Assembly (NCBI GenBank): GCA_947473045.1 | Contig: CANJCO010000004.1 | Location: 1-64,000, forward strand | Origin: Myxococcales bacterium | GTDB lineage: Bacteria > Myxococcota_A > Polyangia > Polyangiales > Polyangiaceae | Length of the DNA stretch: 64,000 nucleotides | Direction of reading: 5' to 3' | Shown: one piece after another, positions 55,430 through 64,000 of the stretch | How positions within the stretch are numbered: position 1 is the first letter of the stretch | How the letters are laid out: each line of letters begins with the position of its first letter | The notes under the pieces: generated by a model | The model's database searches: none | The model's input: only the letters and a program-made list of their open reading frames with translations | Told to the model about the DNA's origin: nothing | Program-made: the position numbers and the translations under genes

Positions 55430-57268
55430 TCAGTTCGGCGTCGGCGGGATGACCACGGTGTTGATCGGCTGAATGTTCATGCCGGCCGGGTAGGAGTACG
55501 ACACGTTGGCGGTGAAATCGGCCGTCTGCGGCGTACCCCAGCCCCAGATCGCCACGCCGAACGGCGCCGCGCTCTTCATCTCGTGGCGACCGTTCGAGCA
55601 CTTGCCGACGGCCTTGAAGTCCCCGGTCGAAAGGTCGGCGCGCGTCCACTGGTAGTTGCCGACGGCCTGCCAACCCGTGAGCTTGCCCGCGCAGTCGAGC
55701 TCGACGTCCTGAAATGCGGCGTTTTGGTCTTTTTCGCGAATGACCACGAGGTTGGTCTCGGGCAGCGTGGGGTCGGTGAAAAAGACGTAGTTGGTCATGA
55801 ACTGCTGCGGGGGCACGACGACCGAAAAGTCGGGATCGCCGAAGCCGTTGCCGTTGGTGAGCTTCGACCAGCCCGAGCCGCTCATGTACTCGTAGAGCGC
55901 GAAGGGGTGCTTGTCGTCCTGGCTCTTGACGACGAACGGCGTCGCCGTGTCGAACTCGGCCATCTGACCGCGCTTGAGCGTCGTGGGCGCGCCGGCGATC
56001 TGCGGCGTGTACGTCAGCGTGGTGCCATCGACCGCCCCAATGAGCCTCCAAATCGCGGGCTCGTTGGCGCGGGGCCGGTACATCACAGCGGCGTACTCGT
56101 TTCCGAGCGCGCGCACTGGCGGGACCATCTGCTCGCCGTGGTCGCAGAAGATCGTTCCCTGCGGCGTGTTCATGCACGGGTTTCCGGCCATCAACCCAAC
56201 GGGCTTGGTCGACTGCAGCACGCTGCCGACGAGATCGCCGCTCTGCTCGATTTGAGCCTGCTCGCCTTTGTTGAGCGTGAGCTTCACCGGCGTGTTGGCG
56301 GAGCCGCTCGGAATGCCCCCGCCGCCAGCGATGGCCACCGTGGGCAGGAGCGTGATCACCGTGTTGTCTTCCGCGGCGATGATGTTGATCGAGGGACTTC
56401 CGATCGTCGCGGGCGAGGCGGTGTTGGCGATGTAGTTCGTGTCCCAGGCGCTCACGGGCAGCAGCAGGGAGGCGCCGGTGACCGCGACGCTGCCGCCGCC
56501 GTACGGGTTCATCTCGTAGGCGACCACGGGCACGTCGGTCGTGATGTGGAACGAATGGCCCTTGCCCGTGCCGCTGACCATCGCGGCGGTGCCCTCGGCC
56601 GTGGGGGCAGGGCACTGCGGTGACGCGCCCTGATCGCCGCCGAGAAACAGAATCGCGACTTCGCCGGGAGGGAGGCCCGCGGCCGCGTTGTAGTTGCTGT
56701 ACGTCAGCGACTTTCCGGAGCCGCTGGGGATGCGCGCGAAGTTGGCGACCGGCAGTGACGAGCCGTTGAAGTCGACGCTGATGTGAACCGGCGTATTCCA
56801 CGTGTTGGCGACGAACGCGGCGAAGCAGTACGTCGGGCCGGCGTAGGTGTTCATGTGCGTTGCGTAGTACTCGCAGCCGACCGACTGCTTGTTGTTCACG
56901 GCGGCGGCGCAAGCGTTGGTGCATTTCACGGTTGAGATGTCGCAGCCGTCGGTGCCGGCGCACGTCTGCACAAGCGTACCGTTGCAGTCGGTGATGGCGT
57001 GGAGGTCACCGGAGCACTTGCCGCCGCACGGCGGGGCCGCTTCCCCCGCTTCTACCGGCGGGAAATAGGGCTCCGAATCGGGAGCGTTGGCGTCCTGGTC
57101 GGGCGGGGAGCCGCCGGCGTCCGGGTCGAGGAACAACGAAGGCGGCGTCGTGCCGCAGCCCGCGAAGGCGACGCCGGCGCCAAGCGCGACGACCGCGAGC
57201 GAGGCGAGGCCAATTCGCAGAGAAATGTTCCTGGGCGCGCGCTTCGAAGGTTCGGCAGAGCTGAGCAT
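55430..57268 (-). CDS. IgGFc-binding-type exported protein
   Basis: This is a 612-residue protein with a signal and lipobox-like AFAGC, then an Asp/Pro/Gly-rich linker and a Cys-rich patch (CGGKCSGDLHAITDC). The main body is an IgGFc-binding-type beta domain (GGDQGASPQCPAPTAEGTAAMVSG, SAWDTNYIANTASPAT, LVVIREKDQNAAF), a large family of cell-surface proteins in Polyangia. The ATG at 57268 gives the best signal; an ATG at 57295 is possible. The role is adhesion-type at best, and is inference. Confidence 0.82.
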   Translation of the reverse strand: MLSSAEPSKRAPRNISLRIGLASLAVVALGAGVAFAGCGTTPPSLFLDPDAGGSPPDQDANAPDSEPYFPPVEAGEAAPPCGGKCSGDLHAITDCNGTLVQTCAGTDGCDISTVKCTNACAAAVNNKQSVGCEYYATHMNTYAGPTYCFAAFVANTWNTPVHISVDFNGSSLPVANFARIPSGSGKSLTYSNYNAAAGLPPGEVAILFLGGDQGASPQCPAPTAEGTAAMVSGTGKGHSFHITTDVPVVAYEMNPYGGGSVAVTGASLLLPVSAWDTNYIANTASPATIGSPSINIIAAEDNTVITLLPTVAIAGGGGIPSGSANTPVKLTLNKGEQAQIEQSGDLVGSVLQSTKPVGLMAGNPCMNTPQGTIFCDHGEQMVPPVRALGNEYAAVMYRPRANEPAIWRLIGAVDGTTLTYTPQIAGAPTTLKRGQMAEFDTATPFVVKSQDDKHPFALYEYMSGSGWSKLTNGNGFGDPDFSVVVPPQQFMTNYVFFTDPTLPETNLVVIREKDQNAAFQDVELDCAGKLTGWQAVGNYQWTRADLSTGDFKAVGKCSNGRHEMKSAAPFGVAIWGWGTPQTADFTANVSYSYPAGMNIQPINTVVIPPTPN

Positions 57269-57360
57269 GGGCTGAAGCCTACCTTGGCAGCGCACCGTTC
57301 GCTGGTCGAAAATCGCATGCTGAAACAGACACGCTTTTCGCTTTGGCAGAAATGCGCTAG

Positions 57361-57404
57361 ACGGCTTTGCCTCGTTTGGAGCCGCGGGTTATGCGGCTAA
57401 GGAG
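57361..57404 (+). promoter_or_regulatory. Structured metK leader with repeated CGGCT/GGAGCC elements
   Basis: Within 45 bp, CGGCT...GGAGCCG (57362-57384) and CGGCT...GGAGCC (57394-57406) form two possible hairpins. A third, GCCGC-GGGTTAT-GCGGC, would compete. The metK Shine-Dalgarno AAGGAG (57399-57404) lies in the loop of the second. This is compatible with translational control, but no known SAM-riboswitch family was matched by eye. Confidence 0.4.
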
Positions 57405-57410
57405 CCTTGC

Positions 57411-58757
57411 ATGTCGCGTTATCGTTTCACGTCCGAGTCTGTCACCGAAGGCCACCCGGACAAGCTCTGCGACTCCGTCAGCGACACCATTCTCGACGCG
57501 ATCCTCGCGCAAGATCCTCGCGCGCGCGTCGCGTGTGAGGCGCTCGCGAAGACCGGCATGGTCGTGGTCGCGGGCGAGATCACCACCACCGCCACGGTCG
57601 ACTACGCCGTGCTCGTGCGCAACGCAGTGCGCGAGATCGGATACACGAGCTCCGAAATGGGCTTCGACTCCGAGACCTGCGCGGTGCTCACCGCCGTCGA
57701 GCGCCAGAGCCCCGACATTGCTCAGGGCGTGACCGAGGGTATCGGCATGCACAAAGATCAGGGCGCCGGCGATCAGGGTCTGATGTTCGGCTTCGCCTGC
57801 GACGAGACCGCCAACCTGATGCCCGCGCCGATCGACTACGCGCACCAGCTCGCGCGGCAGCTCACTGCGATCCGCAAGTCGCGCAAAGTCGACTTCCTTC
57901 GCCCCGACGGCAAAACGCAGGTGACGCTCGAATATGAGGGAAACACGCCGGTTCGCATCGATGCGATCGTCGTCTCGACGCAGCACTCCGAGAGCGTGAA
58001 ATACAAGACCCTCCGCGACGCGGTTCAGACGCTCGTGGTCGAGAAGGTCATCCCGAAGAAGCTCATCGACAAGAAGACGAAGATTCACATCAACCCGACC
58101 GGCCGTTTCGTCATCGGCGGACCTCAGGGTGACTGCGGGCTCACCGGCCGCAAGATCATCGTCGACACCTACGGCGGCATGGGTCGCCACGGCGGCGGTG
58201 CGTTCAGCGGCAAAGATCCGAGCAAGGTCGATCGCTCGGCCTGCTACTACGCGCGCTTCATCGCCAAAAACGTCGTCGCCGCGAAGCTCGCGTCGCGCTG
58301 CGAAGTTCAGATCGCCTACGCGATCGGCGTCGCTCAGCCCGTCGGCGTCCACGTCAACACGTTCGGCACCGGCAAGGTCAGCGACGAGCGCCTCGAGGCC
58401 TACATCCTCGCGAACTTCGACATGCGGCCCAAGGCGCTGATCGAAGAGCTCGACCTCCTTCGCCCGATTTACCGGGCCACGGCTGCGTACGGCCACTTCG
58501 GCCGCTCGGAGTTCTCGTGGGAAAAGACCACGCGCGCTGCGCAGATGGCCGACGACCTGCTCGGCGGTAAGGTGAAGGCCGCTCACAACGGCGCGCCCGC
58601 GAAGCCTGAGAAGGCCGCCAAGGCCGAGAAGGCCGCCAAGGCCGAGAAGGCCGCCAAGGCCGAGAAGGCCGCCGAGCCCGAGAAGGCCGCCAAGGCCGAG
58701 AAGGCAGCGAAGGCGCCCTCGTCCAAAAAGTCGACGGGCCGCCCCGCCACGGCCTGA
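57411..58757 (+). CDS. metK: S-adenosylmethionine synthetase with Lys/Glu/Ala-repeat tail
   Basis: This 448-residue enzyme makes S-adenosylmethionine from methionine and ATP. The signature motifs [34 protein letters not shown] and [20 protein letters not shown] are intact. The normal enzyme ends near residue 390. From about 398 comes a six-fold KAEKAA-type repeat and a basic Ser/Lys-rich end ([10 protein letters not shown]), not needed for catalysis. AAGGAG lies 6 bases before the ATG, in a leader that can form alternative hairpins. A strong terminator follows at 58777. Confidence 0.96.
   Translation: MSRYRFTSESVTEGHPDKLCDSVSDTILDAILAQDPRARVACEALAKTGMVVVAGEITTTATVDYAVLVRNAVREIGYTSSEMGFDSETCAVLTAVERQSPDIAQGVTEGIGMHKDQGAGDQGLMFGFACDETANLMPAPIDYAHQLARQLTAIRKSRKVDFLRPDGKTQVTLEYEGNTPVRIDAIVVSTQHSESVKYKTLRDAVQTLVVEKVIPKKLIDKKTKIHINPTGRFVIGGPQGDCGLTGRKIIVDTYGGMGRHGGGAFSGKDPSKVDRSACYYARFIAKNVVAAKLASRCEVQIAYAIGVAQPVGVHVNTFGTGKVSDERLEAYILANFDMRPKALIEELDLLRPIYRATAAYGHFGRSEFSWEKTTRAAQMADDLLGGKVKAAHNGAPAKPEKAAKAEKAAKAEKAAKAEKAAEPEKAAKAEKAAKAPSSKKSTGRPATA
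58602..58709 (+). repeat. Six 18-bp tandem units encoding the MetK tail
   Basis: The unit AAGGCCGAGAAGGCCGCC and near variants occur six times in tandem (units 1 and 5 changed), giving [18 protein letters not shown]. Eighteen-bp steps preserve the frame. The purity of the repeats suggests recent expansion. Confidence 0.85.
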
Positions 58758-58776
58758 GCGCCGCGCGCAGCAGCGC

Positions 58777-58816
58777 AGAGCCCTTCTCCTTCGCGGGAGA
58801 GGGGCTCTCGCGTTTT
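58777..58816 (+). terminator. Strong intrinsic terminator after metK
   Basis: AGAGCCCTTCTCC and GGAGAGGGGCTCT form a 13-bp stem (one G-U) with a TTCGCG loop, followed by CGCGTTTT. It lies between convergent metK and the CusF-like gene. Confidence 0.9.
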
Positions 58817-58827
58817 GTGGGCGCCTG

Positions 58828-59163
58828 CTAGCGCTGCTTTTCGATGCGGGACAGCACGCGTCGACCGTCGGCTGTCTCGCTGAAGTCGAACGCCACGCGA
58901 TCGCCAGCCACGAGCCCGTCGAACTGAGCGGCCTTTTCGGGCTCGAACGACATCGTCATCGCCGACATGTAGCCGGCGATCTCGTCGTGCGCGATGTTCA
59001 CGAACGCGCGTGACGGACCGAACGACTTCACGGCGCCCGTCGCGTGCCAACTCTTCGCCGATGCTGCTTCGGAGGGCTTGGTGCACGACGCGGCGACCGC
59101 CGTGGCGGCGCTCATCAGCAGCAGCGTCGCGAGCGCCTTCGCGCGCAGGGAATGGCTTGTCAT
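58828..59163 (-). CDS. CusF-like periplasmic copper/silver-binding protein
   Basis: This 111-residue protein has a signal peptide and a lipobox-like VAASC. The CusF OB-fold is clear (HATGAVKSFGPSRAFVNIAHDEIAGYMSAMTMSFE). The copper ligands His and two Met are in place (AHDEIAGYMSAMTM), whereas the E. coli Trp that shields the metal is a Met here, as in many CusF-like proteins. It would bind Cu+/Ag+ and hand them to an efflux pump, none of which is seen nearby. It follows the GH25 gene by 42 bp. Confidence 0.88.
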   Translation of the reverse strand: MTSHSLRAKALATLLLMSAATAVAASCTKPSEAASAKSWHATGAVKSFGPSRAFVNIAHDEIAGYMSAMTMSFEPEKAAQFDGLVAGDRVAFDFSETADGRRVLSRIEKQR

Positions 59164-59205
59164 GGATTGCCTCGGAGTTTGTCGAAAGTCAGTTCGGCTC
59201 GGTAG

Positions 59206-60084
59206 TCAGGGAACGCACGGGGGCGCCACCACGGGCACCGCGGCATCGACCGCGCTTGCATCAGCAGCGCGTCCCGCGTCGGCCGGCGGCCCGCTGTCTT
59301 TGACGACCCCCGCGTCCGCGGGGGCACCCGCGTCGACGGGCGCGGGCGGATCGGCGAACTTCAACAGGTCGGCGAGGGTGCCGTTGAACTGGTTCAAGTC
59401 GACGCCGCCCGGGATCCCGTTGACCGTGCCTTTGTCGGAGTACTGCCAGGCGATCCACTGCGTCCAGCCGCTCGGCATCGTGGGGCACGCGGGGCCGTAG
59501 TTCGCGACCCAAAGGGGATACGCCTTGAAGCCGGTGCCCACGTTGCTGCTCATAAAGGCGGCCGTATAGATGATCGGTTTACGGCCGATTTTGCCCTCCA
59601 CGTAGTTGAGCCACTTGGTCATCGACGCCTGAATCTGCGCGGGCGTCAGGCCGCCGGTGACCTCGACGTCCAGCACGGGCGGCAGGTCTCCTGCTTGGAA
59701 GCCCCCCGCTTTCTGCACTTCCGAGAACATCAAATCGGCCTGTTTGATCGGGTCCTGGGCAGGCTCGAAGAACTGATAGGTCCCCCGCACGAGGCCGGCC
59801 TTCTTACTCGCGGGCCAGTTGGCCGCGAACTTTGGGTCGATGAAGCCGACGCCGTCGCTCACGCGCGAGATGGCGAAATCGATGCCCGCTGCCTTGACCT
59901 TCACCCAGTCGATCGTCCCCTGATAATAAGAGACGTCGACTCCCTTAATGACGGCGCCCTTGGCGCACACGGTAAGCGCGCTGGCGTTCGACGAGCAGGC
60001 GTCTTCGGAGCTCGACCCGCACGCGGCGACCGAGGAGGCGGCGCCGGCGGCGACCAGCGCTAACAGGGCAATGCGAAGCTTCAT
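59206..60084 (-). CDS. GH25-family muramidase-like lipoprotein
   Basis: This is a 292-residue protein with a signal and lipobox-like SVAAC. The glycoside hydrolase 25 fold starts KGVDVSYYQGTIDWVKV and has the catalytic pair in PPVLDVEVT, plus the terminal QYS, and a Pro/Ala/Asp-rich tail. GH25 enzymes hydrolyse peptidoglycan. Being exported, it may act on its own wall or on other bacteria; the second role is inference only. The 181 bp upstream towards the divergent protease carry several palindromic elements. Confidence 0.9.
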   Translation of the reverse strand: MKLRIALLALVAAGAASSVAACGSSSEDACSSNASALTVCAKGAVIKGVDVSYYQGTIDWVKVKAAGIDFAISRVSDGVGFIDPKFAANWPASKKAGLVRGTYQFFEPAQDPIKQADLMFSEVQKAGGFQAGDLPPVLDVEVTGGLTPAQIQASMTKWLNYVEGKIGRKPIIYTAAFMSSNVGTGFKAYPLWVANYGPACPTMPSGWTQWIAWQYSDKGTVNGIPGGVDLNQFNGTLADLLKFADPPAPVDAGAPADAGVVKDSGPPADAGRAADASAVDAAVPVVAPPCVP

Positions 60085-60146
60085 AGTTAGCCGATTAGAG
60101 CACAGCGCCGGCGCGTGCGCGAGGCGCAGACGCAGACGCCGCAGAC

Positions 60147-60160
60147 GTTAGCGTGCTAAC
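60147..60160. promoter_or_regulatory. Palindrome GTTAGC-GT-GCTAAC (operator-like)
   Basis: A perfect 6+2+6 inverted repeat lies in the divergent region between the GH25 and protease genes. Additional half-sites, GCTAAC at 60059-60064 and GTTAGC at 60086-60091, sit around the GH25 start, suggesting one binding protein. Confidence 0.55.
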
Positions 60161-60181
60161 GGTCGACCTCGGGCGGCCCGT

Positions 60182-60195
60182 TTGCGCAGGCGCAA
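60182..60195. promoter_or_regulatory. Palindrome TTGCGC-AG-GCGCAA (operator-like)
   Basis: A second perfect 6+2+6 inverted repeat lies 35 bp (centre to centre) downstream of the first. Its sequence differs from GTTAGC, so it would be bound by another protein or be structural. Confidence 0.45.
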
Positions 60196-60265
60196 TCGGG
60201 CAGACGGCGGTGCGGTATGGCGTTTGCTGCGCACCCGGTCAGCACGCGACGAAAGGGCAGATTGC

Positions 60266-63200
60266 ATGATTCAATTAAGCTGGCAGCTTCGAGCGGTCGC
60301 CATGGCGGCGTTGGTTGGCGGGGCCGTGTTCGGCGCAGGATGCGCGAAGGAGCGCGATGCCATCAACCGCGTAGGGGCAAACGCGCTTTCAAAGCACTTC
60401 TTTTTGGGCGCCGACCTGAGCGATCGCTCCGACGATCCTGAGTATTACTGGCGCAACTACGTAGTCGATGGCTCCGCCACCCAGTCGCTCGTGGGCGTTG
60501 GCTCGTGGGGCGGCATCGACCGAATTCGCTGGGAGGTGACCGACGACCTGCTGATTGCCCGAAAGAGCTATCAGGTCGCCGCGGGGCAGGATGGTCGCGC
60601 CCAGGTCGACGCCAGCGCGCCGGGCAGCACAGACGCCTATGGCAACGCGCTCGTGCGCTCGGAAAGCGGCACCGTCGTCGCGGCCTACCGCGTTCTGAGC
60701 CACTTCGATATTCGGCGCGCCTACAATCCGCAAACCGGCGAAGAGCTCAACGTCGTCGAAGAAAACGGCAGTGATCGGCCTTGGAATCAGCGCGAGTACA
60801 TGCGCGTCGACTGGTCGACCAACGTCGTGCAAAACCCCATGTGGCAGGAGATGTTTACGGGCAAGGTGTTCGGCAACATCACCGTGACGCCGCTCGCCTA
60901 CGCGGTCACCGATCCGCGCAACGTCGACGCTCCGCACATCGAGGAGGCCGACGGCTACCTCGACGTCACCAACAAGTACTATCTTGCTCCCGCCCAGAGC
61001 GACTCGCCGTTCAGCGACGTCAAAGGGAAGGTGCCGACCTGCATGGTCATTGGCATCTACACTGGCTCTGCGACGTACGACTGCAACGCGCAGGAGGCCG
61101 TCGTTCGCCACTCTTACTGGCGTATCGACCCGAATCACGACTACGAGCCGCTTGAAAACACCCAGGCCAACCTCGACGTAATCGGTAATCCTGGCGGGCT
61201 CGGCGCGAGCAACTCGGTCGGTATCGTCACTGCGGGCCGACAAGGCTATGATCCGCAGTACGGCTACACCGACAAGCTCTATCACCGCTTCGCGCACCGC
61301 CACAACGTGTGGAAGAAGAGCCATCAGGCCGTCAGCTGCGACAACAACGACGATCTCGACACCAACGGCTCCGCCGATGCCTGCGAGAACGAGGTAACGG
61401 GCTACGCGGGCTCCTCCGGATCGCAGTGCGACGTCTTTTCGAAGAAATGTACCGTTCCGTACCGTGACCGCACCGTGAAGCCGATCGCCTACTGGGTAAA
61501 CGCCGACGCGCCGGGAGAGCTGCAGGATACGACGGGCGCAGACGGAAAGGTCACGGCGCGAGGTTCGCTCGAGGACCTCATTTTCTCATGGAATCAGCTG
61601 ATGAGCGTCGCGCTGGGCTACGCGCGCGAAGTGGAGTGCCGGCGCACCCTCGACGGCGATCGCGACACGTGCCACGCGCAGTTTTTCGCATCAACCGGCG
61701 ACCCGGCGACCAAGGCCATGGTCAGCTTCGGCGGCTGGCTGGTCGACACGGTCAAGGAGCCCCGTCCGGCGCTCACGTTCTGCCACAACCCCGTGCGCGA
61801 GTACGATTTCCACGAGTCGTGCGGGCCGACAGGCGCGACCGCGCGCGTGGGCGACGTGCGAAAGAACTTTGTCTTCTACTGGCCCTACGACTCGCGAGCG
61901 CCCTGGGGCGGTATCGCGAACTGGAACGCCGATCCGCTGACCGGTGAGATCATCGGCGCGGCCGCCCAGATCATGGGCCGATCGGCCACCTACGCCGCTG
62001 CGCTCGAGCGCGACGTGATGCAGATCGCGATGGGCGACACCAAGATCGATGACCTCATTCAGGGCGCCCCGGCGGCGACCTATTCCAAGCTGCTGAGCGG
62101 CGGCTCAATGCCCGCAGTCGGGCTCGACGACCGCGAGCTGGCGCAGCGCGTCGGCGTGCTCGATCAGGAGACCACACGGCTTACGATCGGCCTGCCAAAG
62201 CCCCCGGCCGACATGACGGCCGCGGTGCTCGCGCAGATCGGGCGTCAGAGTCAGAGCGTCAGTGATCCGACCCAGTATCCGAGCGCGTTGCTTGCGTGGG
62301 ATACCCTCGCGAAAAAGGTGCAGAATACACCCTACGAGGCCGCGCTCGTTGACTCCAGTTGGCTTGTAAACGCGATGGGGGCGTCTCCTTCGACGTCCCT
62401 GACCGACGACGTGATGTCCTCGGCCTCGCCGCTCCGCGGGATGGACCCGGGGAAGATGCATGCGTTCCAGGACGTGCTTCAGGCTGGGCTGCGGGATCGC
62501 GGGGTGTGCTTTCTCGAAAACGAGGCGCCCGCCTACGGCAGCGTTCAGCTGCCGTCGCTCGCGGGATACTTCAAGGCGAAGTATCAGGGGCTCGATTCGG
62601 TGGCGCGCGGACAGGCGATGTACAACGACTTGTGGAAGCAGGGCGTCAAGGGCATTGCGCTCCACGAGATCGGCCACTCGCTCGGAATGCTCCATCAGTT
62701 CGCGTCTTCGTGGGACGCCATGAACTACCAGCCGCAGTACTGGCAGCTGCGCACCAACGAGGGCAAGTCGACCGCGAGCTGCAACGGCTCCGCGCGCGCC
62801 GGCGAGACCGACTCGTGTATGGGCCCGCGCTACCTCGATCCCGAGACGAAGGACGAGCTCGGCCTCGCGGGCGAGTCGCGCCCGGACGTGCAGTATTTCG
62901 GAAGCACCTCGACCATGGAATACCAGCTCGAGCGCTTCGGAGAGACGTCGGGCCTCGGCACGTACGACCTTCACCTGATGAAGGCGCTCTACGGTCGCGT
63001 GCTCGAGTCGCTCGATGACCGCGTGCTGTCGACGGTCCAGCAGCAGTCGCTCCGCTGGCGCCCCTTTTCTCAGCTGATCGAGCGTGACCTGTTTCAACAG
63101 GGCACGAACGTCAACTTCCGCCACTACACCGAGATGGCGCGTCAAATGAAGGTGTTCGACGCCGCGCGCGATTGCCGTCCCGCGACCGACGAAGAGAAAC

Positions 63201-64000
63201 AGTCGGCCGAGTGGCGCGTGGTTCACGGAAAGGTCTGCGCGCCCGCGCCGCGCGATCACTGGGCGTGGCAGGACTTCAAGAGCGACGCCCTCAAGCCCTT
63301 CAGCAACACCGCTCCGTTTTGGCACGCGAAGGGCGCGGGCAAGGAGTTCATTCGCTGGTTCTACCGCTGGGGCAGCACGCACAACGCGTACTTCCACACC
63401 AACGACTCCGACGCCGGCGCCGACGCGTACGAAGTCACGATGAACACCATTCACAAGTTCGACGTGACCTACCCGTGGACGTATTTCCGCAGGCAAAATC
63501 GGGAGTACTACTATCGGAGCATTCCCAGCCGCATCTCGGACGGATACTTCGAGCGCCTGCGCTCCTACCACTGGCAAGTGGCCAACACGATCGGGCAGAG
63601 CCAGCCGAGCCAAATGCTCAGCGATGACGACGCCCGTCCTGCGGCGGTCGCGCAAACCGAGATATTCAACTTCCTCGCGCGGGCCGTGCTGATGCCCGAG
63701 CCGGGGGGTATGGTCTCGAGCGACGATGACGGCGGAATCGCGGCGCGCCGCGCGCCCGAGTCGATTCGCGCGCTCTTCGACGTTCCCGGTCAGGCGCCTG
63801 CGTCGCCGGCGCTGACGCTGTCGATCGGCGATGGCCGGTATATCGTCGAAGCCTACGACAACCAGGCCGGCGGCTCGTGGGACTACCTGCACTGGATGCA
63901 ACATGCAGGTTTTTCAGTCGAGAAAGAGCTGGCGATTTCGGCCCTCGTCGACGGCCGCCCCACGCTCTACTCCGTCTCTCGCGACAACGTGACCGACGGT
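60266..64000 (+). CDS. Very large exported zinc metalloprotease lipoprotein, right end truncated
   Basis: An open frame of 1245 codons runs from ATG 60266 to the window edge without a stop. Signal and lipobox FGAGC occur near residue 25. A long beta-rich N-terminal part precedes a zinc site GIALHEIGHSLGMLHQ (His800, Glu801, His804, His810), which is of metzincin type, and TSTMEYQ further on is a likely Met-turn. The region after about 1000 is mixed and ends in a beta-type segment (GDGRYIVEAYDNQAGG). It is divergent from the GH25 gene and may share its regulation through the palindromes. Total length is unknown. Confidence 0.82.
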   Translation, partial: MIQLSWQLRAVAMAALVGGAVFGAGCAKERDAINRVGANALSKHFFLGADLSDRSDDPEYYWRNYVVDGSATQSLVGVGSWGGIDRIRWEVTDDLLIARKSYQVAAGQDGRAQVDASAPGSTDAYGNALVRSESGTVVAAYRVLSHFDIRRAYNPQTGEELNVVEENGSDRPWNQREYMRVDWSTNVVQNPMWQEMFTGKVFGNITVTPLAYAVTDPRNVDAPHIEEADGYLDVTNKYYLAPAQSDSPFSDVKGKVPTCMVIGIYTGSATYDCNAQEAVVRHSYWRIDPNHDYEPLENTQANLDVIGNPGGLGASNSVGIVTAGRQGYDPQYGYTDKLYHRFAHRHNVWKKSHQAVSCDNNDDLDTNGSADACENEVTGYAGSSGSQCDVFSKKCTVPYRDRTVKPIAYWVNADAPGELQDTTGADGKVTARGSLEDLIFSWNQLMSVALGYAREVECRRTLDGDRDTCHAQFFASTGDPATKAMVSFGGWLVDTVKEPRPALTFCHNPVREYDFHESCGPTGATARVGDVRKNFVFYWPYDSRAPWGGIANWNADPLTGEIIGAAAQIMGRSATYAAALERDVMQIAMGDTKIDDLIQGAPAATYSKLLSGGSMPAVGLDDRELAQRVGVLDQETTRLTIGLPKPPADMTAAVLAQIGRQSQSVSDPTQYPSALLAWDTLAKKVQNTPYEAALVDSSWLVNAMGASPSTSLTDDVMSSASPLRGMDPGKMHAFQDVLQAGLRDRGVCFLENEAPAYGSVQLPSLAGYFKAKYQGLDSVARGQAMYNDLWKQGVKGIALHEIGHSLGMLHQFASSWDAMNYQPQYWQLRTNEGKSTASCNGSARAGETDSCMGPRYLDPETKDELGLAGESRPDVQYFGSTSTMEYQLERFGETSGLGTYDLHLMKALYGRVLESLDDRVLSTVQQQSLRWRPFSQLIERDLFQQGTNVNFRHYTEMARQMKVFDAARDCRPATDEEKQSAEWRVVHGKVCAPAPRDHWAWQDFKSDALKPFSNTAPFWHAKGAGKEFIRWFYRWGSTHNAYFHTNDSDAGADAYEVTMNTIHKFDVTYPWTYFRRQNREYYYRSIPSRISDGYFERLRSYHWQVANTIGQSQPSQMLSDDDARPAAVAQTEIFNFLARAVLMPEPGGMVSSDDDGGIAARRAPESIRALFDVPGQAPASPALTLSIGDGRYIVEAYDNQAGGSWDYLHWMQHAGFSVEKELAISALVDGRPTLYSVSRDNVTDG

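Noticed and set aside
53855-56623. 922-codon plus-strand ORF opposite gcvT and the IgGFc-type gene
   Set aside because: It is the antisense shadow of strongly supported genes, Arg/His/Val-rich with no signal or motif.
57343-57360. Possible sigma-54 promoter (TTGGCA...TGCG) before metK
   Set aside because: The GG and GC elements are not at the required 12-bp spacing.
62105-63904. 599-codon minus-strand ORF opposite the giant metalloprotease
   Set aside because: The plus strand holds the zinc motif and an uninterrupted frame; this is shadow.

Overview
The window is a compact chromosomal segment, about two-thirds G+C by eye, with almost no non-coding space and with long antisense shadow ORFs. 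Its content points to a myxobacterium-like organism (Myxococcota, probably Polyangia). The evidence is several Hanks-type Ser/Thr kinases with Ala/Pro-rich tails, TPR/PEGA-type proteins, many Cys-rich lipoproteins, an IgGFc-binding-type protein, an MXAN_5187-type protein, DUF4398/OmpA proteins, and a lexA promoter matching the Myxococcus LexA box. I see no prophage, IS element, CRISPR array or rRNA. The only RNA gene found is one CAU-anticodon tRNA.

Left part (1-20 kb): the end of an Rpn/YhgA-like nuclease-type gene and a small XRE regulator come first. A minus-strand run follows: serA, a small Cys-rich lipoprotein, argC, an in-frame argJ-argB fusion, and a membrane-anchored pseudokinase. Next are two exported proteins, a HIT protein, a two-gene FAD oxidase unit of alkylglycerone-phosphate-synthase type, an active kinase, a TPR protein, a two-domain homocysteine methyltransferase/MTHFR, the tRNA, and a zinc-ribbon coiled-coil protein coupled to a zinc-ribbon kinase, both read from TTG starts.

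Middle part (20-36 kb): after an M66-like secreted protease, one tightly coupled minus-strand operon of eight genes spans 35.65 to 21.68 kb. It encodes a coiled-coil/Gly-Gln-repeat membrane protein, a MoxR ATPase, a large exported membrane protein, an ABC ATPase, an ABC-2 type permease, a DUF58 protein, a BatA-like VWA protein and a large double-VWA membrane protein. Start and stop codons overlap or nearly touch at most junctions. This is the most system-like block in the window.

Right part (36-64 kb): a TonB-like Pro/Ala-rich protein and a frameshifted TPR pseudogene lead into panC and tmk. Exported proteins follow, then a cupredoxin-like/MXAN_5187-like/FadL-like/trxB run, a cyclic-nucleotide-binding protein, and lexA with an overlapping LexA box and probably a leaderless message. 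Then come a DUF4398 plus OmpA/TSP3 pair, a large outer-membrane-type protein with a strong terminator, pyk, lysA, gcvH and gcvT without gcvP, an IgGFc-binding-type lipoprotein, metK with a Lys/Glu/Ala-repeat tail and a structured leader, a CusF-like protein, a GH25 lysozyme-like lipoprotein, and a giant zinc metalloprotease lipoprotein that runs off the right edge. One-carbon and methionine metabolism (serA, gcvT/H, MTHFR/homocysteine methyltransferase, metK) recurs across the window but not as one operon.
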